A DNA stretch of 7,215 bases from an uncultured Bacillota bacterium (GTDB taxonomy: Bacteria; Bacillota; Dehalobacteriia; UBA7702), in contig CACXDX010000161.1 in assembly GCA_902766525.1 (NCBI GenBank), positions 1 through 7,215 on the forward strand. Reading direction: 5' to 3'. Shown here in pieces: positions 1-7,215 of the stretch. The notes beneath the pieces are model-generated. The model was given only the letters and a program-made list of their open reading frames with translations. It had not been told where the DNA came from and did no database searches. The translations under genes and the position numbers were made by a program. Within the stretch, counting starts at the first letter, position 1. Each line of letters starts with the position of its first letter.

Positions 1-2991
1 AACCTGGTGCGTTTGAGCGATATCATGACGGAAATCGAAGGCCGTCTCGGTCCTCTCAAAACCGACGCCGCCAATGCCGAGCGTTTCCTCGGCTACAGCG
101 AGGAAAAGGATCGGCTGGCCATCGGCATGCTGGGGGAAACGATTATCGACAGCAGGCAGCGGCTGGAAAGCGCCGCCGCCGCTTTGAGCGAAGCCGAGAG
201 CGAAGAAGCCGATCTTAAAGCCGAGGTCATGGCCAAGGAAGCGCGCCTTGATGAAGAGCGCGCCGCTCTGACCATGAGCGATGAGGCTTTTCACCGAAGA
301 GAACAGCAGTATCACAGCCTGAAGCTGGGCGTTGAGAAGAGCGAAGGCGAACTGAGAACGCTGGAAACAAGAATCCTCGGCCTCGGGGAAAAGCAGAATC
401 TGCTCAGGGGCAGCGGTAAAAAGCAGAAACAGGATCTGGAAAAGGCCGCGTCCCGTCTGAGCGGCGAAGAAGAAGAGGCGGCGAAAGTAAAGGAACGCCT
501 CGACGCACTGCGCGAGGAATTGCGGGCCATGGAAGACCGCCGCCGCGATGAGGCCGAAGATCTGCTCCGTGCCGAAGCGGAAATGGAAGAGCTGCGCAGC
601 CGCGCCTTTGAACAGACCCGCAGCGGCGCCGAAAAGAAGAACAGAAAGATCGCCCTCGAGGAAAAACTCAGCGCCGCGGAAAAGCGCTTTGACGCCATCG
701 CCGAGAAATTCGACCGTTACGATGAGGAAGAAGACGCTCTCGTCGAACGATTTGAAGAGCTCAGCGACCGCGTGGACGACATCTCCTTCGATCGCGGTAA
801 CGTCGAGGCGGAACAGCGCAAATGCAGAGAAGCCATGGACGCCGCCGCCGCCGGGATCGATCGGAAAAAAGAAGCGCTGATGGCCCTCAGGATGGAGGTC
901 AACCGTTCCGAGGCCCACCTGAAGGTGCTGGAGGAAATGACGCTGAAGCGGGAAGGATTCTATCCCGGCGTCCGCGCCGTGCTGGAAAGAAAATCCTCAT
1001 CGCAAAGGGGGATCTACGGCGTGATCGCCGAATTGATCCGCGTCGATAAAGAATATACCCTCGCCATCGAATCGGTGCTCGGCAGCGCTTTACAGAATAT
1101 CGTTACCGCCAAGGGCGAAGACGCCGCCGCGGCCGTTGCCTATCTGAAGGAAAACCGCCGGGGCACAGCCACGTTTCTGCCTTTGGATCTCCTGCGCGTG
1201 CAGGAACGCAAAACGCTGCCGAAGGATATCCGTGAAAACAAGAATTATCTCGGCAACGCCGCCGACAAGGTCAGCTGCCCTCAGCGGGTGCGTGATGCCG
1301 TGGAATATCTCCTCGGCAATACGCTGCTCATCGCCGATCTTTCCGCCGCCGTGGCCATCAGCCGCCGCCATAAGGGACAATACCGTCTGGTCACGCCGGA
1401 AGGCGACGTGATCAACGCCGGCGGCAGTGTCACCGGGGGCAGCGGCGGCAAAAATAAAAACGTCTTTTTGAGCCGGCAAAACGAGATCGAAGAGCTCCGC
1501 CGCGGGCTCCTCGCCGCCGAAAAGAAGGAAAAAAAGCTCCTCGCCGAGATCGAAGAGGAAGAAGAAAAGATCGCCCGAACCGAAAGCAGCCTCGAATCGC
1601 TGATCCGCCGCGGCGACGCTTTCCGCGCCGAGATCACCTCTCTGGAAGGGGAGATCGGAACCATCCGGACCCATCGGGAGCTGATCGATAAGGAAAGAGA
1701 ATCGCTGACGCTGGAGCGGGATGAATTGGAAGGCGATTGTCTGCGCCTGAAAGAAGATATCAAAGACGCGCTGAACCGGATCGAAGAGGCCGACAGAGAG
1801 GAAAAAACGCTGCTGGCGGAAATCGGCCGCCGGGAGGAAATGTTCAAAACCGCGAAGTCCTCGGAAGACAGGGGCCGCGACGAATACACGACGCTCCAGG
1901 TGTCCTTCGCCGAAACGAAGTCAGCTTACGACGCCGTCTGTCAGCGGATCGACCATGAGCGCGCCTTACTGAAGGAACTTGAGGAAGCCGCTCTCCGCAG
2001 CGGCGCCGAGCTGGAAGCGGCTCAAGAGGAAAGCGCCGCCGCCGAAGCGCGCCGGGCGGAACTGGAAGCCGCCGTCCTCGCCAAAAATAAAGAATTGCTG
2101 AATTTCGATGATTCCCTCGGCGATGAAAAGGCCAGAAGGGAAGAACGTCACGAAGCCATTGCCGCCGCCGAGAAAGAGCTCAAAGCGAGCCGGGATAAGG
2201 CCAACGCTGCCAGAGACCGCGTCTATCAGCTCTCTCTGCGTACGGAAAGACTGCGTCTGGAAACGGAACAATGCGAGGAACAGCTTCGGGAAGAATACCG
2301 GATGGTCCTCGCCGACGCCGTTCCCTATATCGACAGGGAAAAGACGAAGAAGGAAAAACGGGAACGGATCAAAACCCTGAAGGCGCAGATCGAAGCTTTG
2401 GGCCCCGTCAACGTCGGCGCCATCGAAGAATATGAAAGCGTTTCCCGGCGCTTTGACTTCCTGCGGGAACAGAAAGAAGATGTGCTCGAAGCGAAAGCTT
2501 CGCTGAAAAAAATCGTCGCCGATATGGATCGGATCATCGGGAAGCTGTTTATGGAGACCTTCCGCAGGATCAACGAGAGCTTTCAACAGACCTTCCCCGC
2601 CTTTTTCCGCGGCGGTCACGGCGAACTGAGGCTCACCGATGAGGAAGATCCTTTGACCTGCGGCGTGGAGATCGCCGTTCAGCCCCCGGGCAAGCGGCTG
2701 CAGCATTTGAGTCTGCTCTCCGGCGGGGAAAAATCCCTTTCCGGGATCGCGCTGCTCTTCGCGATTTTGAAGGTGAAACCGAGTCCCTTTTATGTGTTGG
2801 ATGAAATCGACGCCGCGCTGGACGACGTCAATGTGAAGCGCTTTGCCGATTATCTGGTCCGCTACGGTGAAAACAGCCAGTTTATGGTCATTACCCACCG
2901 TCAGGGCACGATGGAAGCGGCAGCGACGATGTACGGCGTAACCATGGCCGAAGAGGGCGTTTCCAAAACGGTCTCGGTACGGCTGGATTAA
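1..2991 (+). CDS. smc: Chromosome partition protein SMC, 5'-truncated by the window edge
   Basis: Structural maintenance of chromosomes ATPase, the core of the bacterial condensin (SMC-ScpA-ScpB), which compacts and separates the chromosome. The frame is open from base 1 (first codons read N-L-V-R-L), so the GTG at 7 is not a real start. Bacterial SMCs have about 1180-1190 residues and 996 are here, so roughly 190 N-terminal residues including Walker A lie upstream. Seen in order: a Glu/Lys/Ala-rich coiled-coil arm (about 1-950), the globular hinge (about 955-1449, ending in a glycine-rich GGSVTGGS), the returning arm (about 1460-2390), then the C-terminal head. The head has LGPVN at 2398, the ABC signature LSGGEKSL at 2716-2739, Walker B FYVLDEID at 2788-2811 with catalytic Glu at 2803-2805, and the switch histidine in ITHRQGTME at 2890-2916. 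The frame is unbroken and all visible ATPase motifs are intact. ftsY follows directly, the usual Bacillota order. Confidence 0.97.
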   Translation, partial: NLVRLSDIMTEIEGRLGPLKTDAANAERFLGYSEEKDRLAIGMLGETIIDSRQRLESAAAALSEAESEEADLKAEVMAKEARLDEERAALTMSDEAFHRREQQYHSLKLGVEKSEGELRTLETRILGLGEKQNLLRGSGKKQKQDLEKAASRLSGEEEEAAKVKERLDALREELRAMEDRRRDEAEDLLRAEAEMEELRSRAFEQTRSGAEKKNRKIALEEKLSAAEKRFDAIAEKFDRYDEEEDALVERFEELSDRVDDISFDRGNVEAEQRKCREAMDAAAAGIDRKKEALMALRMEVNRSEAHLKVLEEMTLKREGFYPGVRAVLERKSSSQRGIYGVIAELIRVDKEYTLAIESVLGSALQNIVTAKGEDAAAAVAYLKENRRGTATFLPLDLLRVQERKTLPKDIRENKNYLGNAADKVSCPQRVRDAVEYLLGNTLLIADLSAAVAISRRHKGQYRLVTPEGDVINAGGSVTGGSGGKNKNVFLSRQNEIEELRRGLLAAEKKEKKLLAEIEEEEEKIARTESSLESLIRRGDAFRAEITSLEGEIGTIRTHRELIDKERESLTLERDELEGDCLRLKEDIKDALNRIEEADREEKTLLAEIGRREEMFKTAKSSEDRGRDEYTTLQVSFAETKSAYDAVCQRIDHERALLKELEEAALRSGAELEAAQEESAAAEARRAELEAAVLAKNKELLNFDDSLGDEKARREERHEAIAAAEKELKASRDKANAARDRVYQLSLRTERLRLETEQCEEQLREEYRMVLADAVPYIDREKTKKEKRERIKTLKAQIEALGPVNVGAIEEYESVSRRFDFLREQKEDVLEAKASLKKIVADMDRIIGKLFMETFRRINESFQQTFPAFFRGGHGELRLTDEEDPLTCGVEIAVQPPGKRLQHLSLLSGGEKSLSGIALLFAILKVKPSPFYVLDEIDAALDDVNVKRFADYLVRYGENSQFMVITHRQGTMEAAATMYGVTMAEEGVSKTVSVRLD

Positions 2992-2999
2992 AAAGGAGG
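2992..2999 (+). promoter_or_regulatory. Shine-Dalgarno site of ftsY
   Basis: AAAGGAGG begins immediately after the smc stop codon and ends six bases before the ATG at 3006. It is a near-perfect match to the anti-Shine-Dalgarno end of 16S rRNA and fixes the ftsY start. It is the strongest ribosome binding site in the window. Confidence 0.9.
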
Positions 3000-3005
3000 A
3001 TATCT

Positions 3006-3938
3006 ATGGGTTTGTTCGATCGTTTGAAAAGCGGTCTCGGCAAGACCAGAGGCGGCTTCAGCGGCCGCATCGGCGGTCTTTTGACGGGACGCAGGATCGA
3101 TGAAGATCTCTTTGACGAATTGGAAGAGGCACTGATCGAAGCCGATCTCGGCATCGGCACCTCGATGGATCTGATGGAAAGACTGAGAGAGCGGGTAACA
3201 ACGGAAAAAATCAAAGACGGCGAACGTTTGAGAGAAGCGCTGGAAGAAGAGATCCGCGCGATCCTGGAACGGGGACAGCTGCCTTTGACTTTGACAAAAG
3301 GCACGCTCAAAGTCATTCTCGTCACCGGCGTCAACGGCGTCGGCAAGACGACGACCATCGGCAAGATGGCCGCGAAATATAAGGAAGAGGGTTATAAAGT
3401 CATCCTCTGCGCCGGCGATACCTTCCGCGCCGCCGCCGCCGAGCAGCTCTCCATGTGGGCCGAACGCGCCGGCGTCGATATCATTAAACACGGTGAGGGC
3501 GCCGATCCCGGCGCCGTCGTCTTCGACGGTATTCGCGCCGCCGTCAGCCGCAAGGCCGACGTTCTGCTCGTCGACACCGCCGGCAGACTGCAGAATAAGA
3601 ACAATCTCATGGCGGAACTGAGGAAGATCAATAAGATCATCGACCGCGAACTTCCCGATCAGCCCAAGGAATCCCTGCTCGTTCTCGACGCCTCCACCGG
3701 CCAGAACGCCATCTCTCAGGCTCATTCCTTCGGTGAGATCGTGGATCTCAGCGGGATCATCCTGACGAAGATCGACGGCACCGCCAAAGGCGGCATCATC
3801 GTCGGCATCATCGACGAAATGAATTTGCCCGTCTACTATATCGGCGTCGGCGAAAATGTCGATGATCTCCAGGATTTTGACGCGGCGAACTTCGCCGCGG
3901 CCCTTTTCGATACGGAAGAAGAGACGAAGGAGGATTAA
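3006..3938 (+). CDS. ftsY: Signal recognition particle receptor FtsY
   Basis: SRP receptor GTPase. It docks ribosome-nascent chain complexes carried by SRP (Ffh plus 4.5S/6S RNA) at the inner face of the membrane and hands them to SecYEG. The protein has 310 residues. Residues 1-26 are basic and glycine-rich (starting MGLFDRLKSG) and fit the amphipathic membrane-binding helix; residues 30-90 form the helical N domain. The G domain shows GVNGVGKTT (108-116, P-loop), DTFRAAA (138-144), DTAGR (190-194), TKID (254-257, guanine specificity) and GVGE (280-283). The long acidic A domain of E. coli FtsY is absent, as in many Bacillota, so this is a near-minimal NG receptor. The P-loop and DTFRAAA separate it from MinD-type ATPases, and the absence of an M domain separates it from Ffh. 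It lies 14 bases after smc and probably shares its transcript. The acidic tail ETKED is encoded by the bases that form the next gene's ribosome binding site. Confidence 0.97.
   Translation: MGLFDRLKSGLGKTRGGFSGRIGGLLTGRRIDEDLFDELEEALIEADLGIGTSMDLMERLRERVTTEKIKDGERLREALEEEIRAILERGQLPLTLTKGTLKVILVTGVNGVGKTTTIGKMAAKYKEEGYKVILCAGDTFRAAAAEQLSMWAERAGVDIIKHGEGADPGAVVFDGIRAAVSRKADVLLVDTAGRLQNKNNLMAELRKINKIIDRELPDQPKESLLVLDASTGQNAISQAHSFGEIVDLSGIILTKIDGTAKGGIIVGIIDEMNLPVYYIGVGENVDDLQDFDAANFAAALFDTEEETKED
3927..3933 (+). promoter_or_regulatory. Shine-Dalgarno site of the phosphorylase gene, inside ftsY
   Basis: AAGGAGG lies in the last codons of ftsY, six bases before the ATG at 3940. It decides the start: the same frame is open upstream to an ATG at 3856, but that extension adds 28 arginine-rich residues overlapping ftsY and is unlike the family, whose proteins begin with a short strand leading into GGTG. 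Confidence 0.9.
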
Positions 3939-3939
3939 T

Positions 3940-4719
3940 ATGGGAAAAATCGCGATCATCGGCGGTACCGGCGTTTACGATCCGTCGATTCTCAACAACA
4001 CCGAAGAAGTGCGTGTGGAAACACCTTACGGCACGGTTTGCGCCGTGGCCGGTGAATACAAAGGCAAAAGCGTGATCTTTATGAACCGCCACGGGGAGGG
4101 GCATTCGATCCCGCCCCATAAGATCAACTATCGCGCCAATATTTGGGCCCTGAAGGACCTCGGCGTCGACCGCATTTTGGCCACGGCGGCGGTGGGTTCC
4201 CTGAACGTGGCCATGGCGCCGCGGCATTTTGTCTTTCCCGATCAGTATATGGACTTTACCAAATCGAGAGAAGCGACCTTTTTCGACGGCGGTGAAGAAG
4301 GCGTGATCCATACCGATATGACCGAACCCTATTGCCCTCAGATGCGCGCCGCCATGAAAAAAGCCGCCGCCGCGCTCTCGCGGACATCTCACAACGGCGG
4401 TACCTACGTCTGCACCGAAGGCCCCCGTTTTGAAACGCCGGCGGAGATCAAAATGTACCGTCAGCTCGGCGGCGACCTCGTCGGCATGACAGCCTATCCC
4501 GAAGTCGCTCTCGCCAGAGAACTGGGCATCTGCTACGCTACGGTGGCGATGGTGACCAATTACGGCGCCGGCATCTCCGAAAATCATCTCACTCATGAAG
4601 AAGTGCTGGCAATGATGGATCGTTTTTCCGCCGATATTCGCCGCCTGCTGCTTTACACCATTGAGGAGCTGCCGGAAACGAGAGACTGCATCTGCGCCGT
4701 TACGCCGGGAAGTATGTGA
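3940..4719 (+). CDS. mtnP: Methylthioadenosine phosphorylase family protein, probably methylthioinosine (6-oxopurine) specific
   Basis: Trimeric nucleoside phosphorylase of the PNP/MTAP family, 259 residues. It cleaves a purine nucleoside with phosphate to the free base and a sugar 1-phosphate, most likely 5-methylthioribose-1-phosphate, in the cytoplasm. Seen: phosphate-binding GGTGVYD (8-14), NRHGEGHSIPPH (49-60) followed by NYRAN, CTEGPRFET (158-166), and GMTAYPEVALARE (182-194), which places Met183 and Thr184 at the sugar and phosphate site. In human MTAP, Asp220 and Asp222 select the 6-amino group of adenine. Counting from the conserved GMT, the matching residues here are Asn207 and Gly209 (VTNYGAG). 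As I recall, the methylthioinosine phosphorylases of Pseudomonas aeruginosa and methanogens also carry Asn there. I therefore infer a preference for methylthioinosine or another 6-oxopurine nucleoside; a deaminase two genes downstream supports this. The family call is firm, the substrate is not: classical MTA, inosine or guanosine remain possible. It starts one base after ftsY. Confidence 0.88.
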   Translation: MGKIAIIGGTGVYDPSILNNTEEVRVETPYGTVCAVAGEYKGKSVIFMNRHGEGHSIPPHKINYRANIWALKDLGVDRILATAAVGSLNVAMAPRHFVFPDQYMDFTKSREATFFDGGEEGVIHTDMTEPYCPQMRAAMKKAAAALSRTSHNGGTYVCTEGPRFETPAEIKMYRQLGGDLVGMTAYPEVALARELGICYATVAMVTNYGAGISENHLTHEEVLAMMDRFSADIRRLLLYTIEELPETRDCICAVTPGSM

Positions 4720-4723
4720 GCTT

Positions 4724-5749
<1,026 letters not shown>

Positions 5750-5763
5750 TTTACCGTGGTTTT

Positions 5764-5768
5764 GAGGT
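5764..5768 (+). promoter_or_regulatory. Shine-Dalgarno site of mtaD
   Basis: GAGGT ends four bases before the ATG at 5773. It is a moderate match, shorter than the sites of ftsY and the phosphorylase gene, and lies in the 23-base gap after mtnA. It supports the start MALLIKDIYY. Confidence 0.6.
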
Positions 5769-5772
5769 CGCT

Positions 5773-7062
5773 ATGGCATTACTGATCAAGGATATTTATT
5801 ATCTGCCGATGACCGGCACGCCTCAACTGAAAAAAGGCTCCGTCCGCATCGAAGGACGCAGGATCGTCGCCGTGGGCGATATCGAACCCCGCTGGGGGGA
5901 TGAGATCATCTACGGTCACGATAAATTGGCGCTGCCCGGTTTTGTCAACTGTCATTGCCACGGCGCCATGACGATGCTGCGCGGTTTCGGTGAGGGGATG
6001 CCCCTGTCGGAATGGCTCGGCCGCGTTCAGCCCGCCGAAGCCAAACTCAACGATGAGGACCTCTATTGGGCTTCGCTTCTGGCCCAGACGGAAATGATGA
6101 AAGCCGGTGTTACCTGCTATGCCGATATGTATTTCGGAGAGGAGAACGCCGTTTGGGCCATGGAGGACAGCGGCATCCGCGCCGTCCTCGGCAACGGTCT
6201 CGTCGACAACGACGGTCTCGGTGAAGCCCATCTGCGGGCCGCTTTGACCATGGTCGATTCCTGCCGCGACGATCTTCAGGGGAGGCTTTCCTTCGCTCTG
6301 GCGCCGCACGCCGTCTATTCCTGTTCCGAAGGATATCTGCGGGATATCGCCGCCGAAGCCGCCAAAAGAGACCTGCCGCTGCATCTGCATATTGCCGAAA
6401 CCGAAGACGAACAGGAACGCTGCTTGCGGATGAAGGGCAAACGCGTCCTTGCTTATCTGCGGGATATCGGTGCGCTTGACCGTAAGGTCTTTGCCGCCCA
6501 CATGATCCACCTCGATGAGGAGGAGATCGCCATCGCCGCTGCCAAGGATGTCCGCGTCGCTCACTGTCCTCAGAGCAATATGAAGCTGGCCTCGGGGGTT
6601 TTGCCCTACAGCGCTTTGAAAAAGAGCGGCGTTACGATCGGCCTCGGTACCGACGGCGCCGCCAGCAATAACGATCTCGATCTGCTGGAGGAAATGCGCA
6701 GCGCTTCGCTGCTGCAGAAAGTGACCTCCGGCGACGCGACACTGCTGCCGCCCGCCGAAGCGCTGGCCATGGCAACGCGGGAAGGCGCCAAAACGCTCTT
6801 CCTCGATGACCGGATCGGCACCATCGAACCGGGAAAATTGGCGGATATCACGATCCTTTCGCTTTGGCGTCCCCATTACTATCCCCGCAACGACGTCAAC
6901 GATCTTGTGAGCCACGTCGTCTACGGCGGCAAAAACGGTGACGTCCACACCGTCATCATCAACGGCCGTGTCCGCGTCCGTGAGGGCCGCTGCGTCGATC
7001 TGGATGAAGGCAGGATCTATCACGAAGTGCAAAAGCGCGCCGCCAAATTCTGGGCGCGATAA
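5773..7062 (+). CDS. mtaD: 5-methylthioadenosine / S-adenosylhomocysteine deaminase (MtaD/DadD type)
   Basis: Zinc- or iron-dependent amidohydrolase that removes the 6-amino group of adenosine-type nucleosides: MTA to methylthioinosine, S-adenosylhomocysteine to S-inosylhomocysteine, and in some members 5'-deoxyadenosine to 5'-deoxyinosine. The protein has 429 residues, normal for the family. A small beta domain made from both ends (about 1-55 and 355-405, with EPGKLADITIL) encloses the TIM barrel. Metal and catalytic residues are all present: HCH (His61, His63) after LPGFVN, HLHIAETEDE with His206 and Glu209, AAHMIHL with His243, and GLGTDGAASNN with Asp294. PAEAKL (87-92) and CPQSNMKLASGV (265-276) are typical of the MTA/SAH subgroup rather than guanine deaminase or chlorohydrolases. 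The exact substrate cannot be read from sequence; 5'-deoxyadenosine, SAH and adenosine are all plausible. Last in the operon, it would make the 6-oxopurine nucleoside the phosphorylase appears built for. Confidence 0.92.
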   Translation: MALLIKDIYYLPMTGTPQLKKGSVRIEGRRIVAVGDIEPRWGDEIIYGHDKLALPGFVNCHCHGAMTMLRGFGEGMPLSEWLGRVQPAEAKLNDEDLYWASLLAQTEMMKAGVTCYADMYFGEENAVWAMEDSGIRAVLGNGLVDNDGLGEAHLRAALTMVDSCRDDLQGRLSFALAPHAVYSCSEGYLRDIAAEAAKRDLPLHLHIAETEDEQERCLRMKGKRVLAYLRDIGALDRKVFAAHMIHLDEEEIAIAAAKDVRVAHCPQSNMKLASGVLPYSALKKSGVTIGLGTDGAASNNDLDLLEEMRSASLLQKVTSGDATLLPPAEALAMATREGAKTLFLDDRIGTIEPGKLADITILSLWRPHYYPRNDVNDLVSHVVYGGKNGDVHTVIINGRVRVREGRCVDLDEGRIYHEVQKRAAKFWAR

Positions 7063-7090
7063 AAAACCATCTTTAAGGAAAAGAAAAATA

Positions 7091-7123
7091 CCCCGCATCA
7101 AAAGACGCGGGGTTTTCGTTTTT
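7091..7123 (+). terminator. Rho-independent terminator of the operon
   Basis: CCCCGC at 7091-7096 pairs with GCGGGG at 7107-7112. After one A-C mismatch two more pairs (7098-7099 with 7104-7105) close an AAAA tetraloop. A T-rich run, TTTTCGTTTTT, follows at 7113-7123. It starts 28 bases after the mtaD stop. An A-rich stretch just before the stem (about 7078-7090) becomes a T-rich tail on the other strand, so the element could also stop transcription arriving from the right. Confidence 0.9.
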
Positions 7124-7215
7124 CGGCGGTATCGCGGCGGCGGAAAGCGCGCTGTGTTTGGCGAAAGAAACAGGCGGATCTTCCTTTACTGGTCCCGGGA
7201 GCGGGCATGTTCGCC

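Noticed and set aside
1966..2898. Open frame of 310 codons on the minus strand inside smc
   Set aside because: Antisense to the SMC coiled coil and head. Its protein shows no recognisable motif and the low-complexity composition expected from reversed coiled-coil codons.
3856..3939. N-terminal extension of the phosphorylase to an upstream ATG
   Set aside because: It would add 28 arginine-rich residues overlapping ftsY. The ATG at 3940 has an AAGGAGG six bases upstream and gives the standard family N-terminus.
2988..3959. Open frame of 323 codons on the minus strand across ftsY
   Set aside because: It is antisense to all five intact G motifs of FtsY, spans three plus-strand gene boundaries and has no family signature of its own.
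4661..4723. N-terminal extension of mtnA into the phosphorylase gene
   Set aside because: The added 21 residues are out-of-frame readings of the phosphorylase C-terminus and do not resemble MtnA; the ATG at 4724 fits the family length.
5779..7101. Open frame of 440 codons on the minus strand covering nearly all of mtaD
   Set aside because: It mirrors mtaD, whose metal ligands and family motifs are all intact on the plus strand. Long antisense frames are common in GC-rich genes with this codon use, and this one starts inside the terminator region without a ribosome binding site.
7158..7190. Possible promoter (TTGGCG followed by TTTACT) after the terminator
   Set aside because: The spacing is 21 bases rather than about 17, and no better -10 match lies at the right distance.

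Overview
The window holds five genes, all on the + strand and almost without gaps: the 3' part of smc (chromosome condensation ATPase), ftsY (SRP receptor GTPase), a phosphorylase of the methylthioadenosine/methylthioinosine family, mtnA (methylthioribose-1-phosphate isomerase) and an MtaD/DadD-type amidohydrolase (methylthioadenosine/S-adenosylhomocysteine deaminase). A rho-independent terminator follows the last gene, and about 90 bases of unassigned sequence close the window. No mobile element, CRISPR array, tRNA or rRNA was seen.

Organism. The smc-ftsY pair is typical of Bacillota, where it often follows rnc. The strong purine-rich Shine-Dalgarno sequences (AAAGGAGG, AAGGAGG) agree with that. 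The sequence is clearly GC-rich, with many GCC, GGC, CGC and ATC codons, so a higher-GC Bacillota lineage such as Negativicutes or a GC-rich clostridial group is my best guess. This is inference; nothing in the window fixes the genus.

Layout. Bases 1-2991 are smc, open at the left edge. The N-terminal Walker A head is missing, but the first coiled-coil arm is nearly complete and the hinge, second arm and C-terminal head are all present. ftsY (3006-3938) follows after 14 bases. The phosphorylase (3940-4719) starts one base after ftsY ends, and its ribosome binding site lies inside the last ftsY codons. mtnA (4724-5749) starts four bases further on, and mtaD (5773-7062) after 23 bases. The terminator is at 7091-7123. 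The tight spacing and single terminator suggest one transcript that joins two housekeeping genes to a three-gene nucleoside salvage module.

How the genes work together. The salvage genes handle the nucleoside by-products of S-adenosylmethionine (SAM). The presence of a deaminase, and the replacement by Asn and Gly of the two Asp residues that select adenine in classical MTA phosphorylases, point to a deaminate-first route. In this route MTA becomes methylthioinosine (MtaD), then hypoxanthine plus methylthioribose-1-phosphate (phosphorylase), then methylthioribulose-1-phosphate (MtnA). 5'-Deoxyadenosine from radical SAM enzymes could follow the same path. This is the most interesting biology in the window; the rest is ordinary housekeeping.
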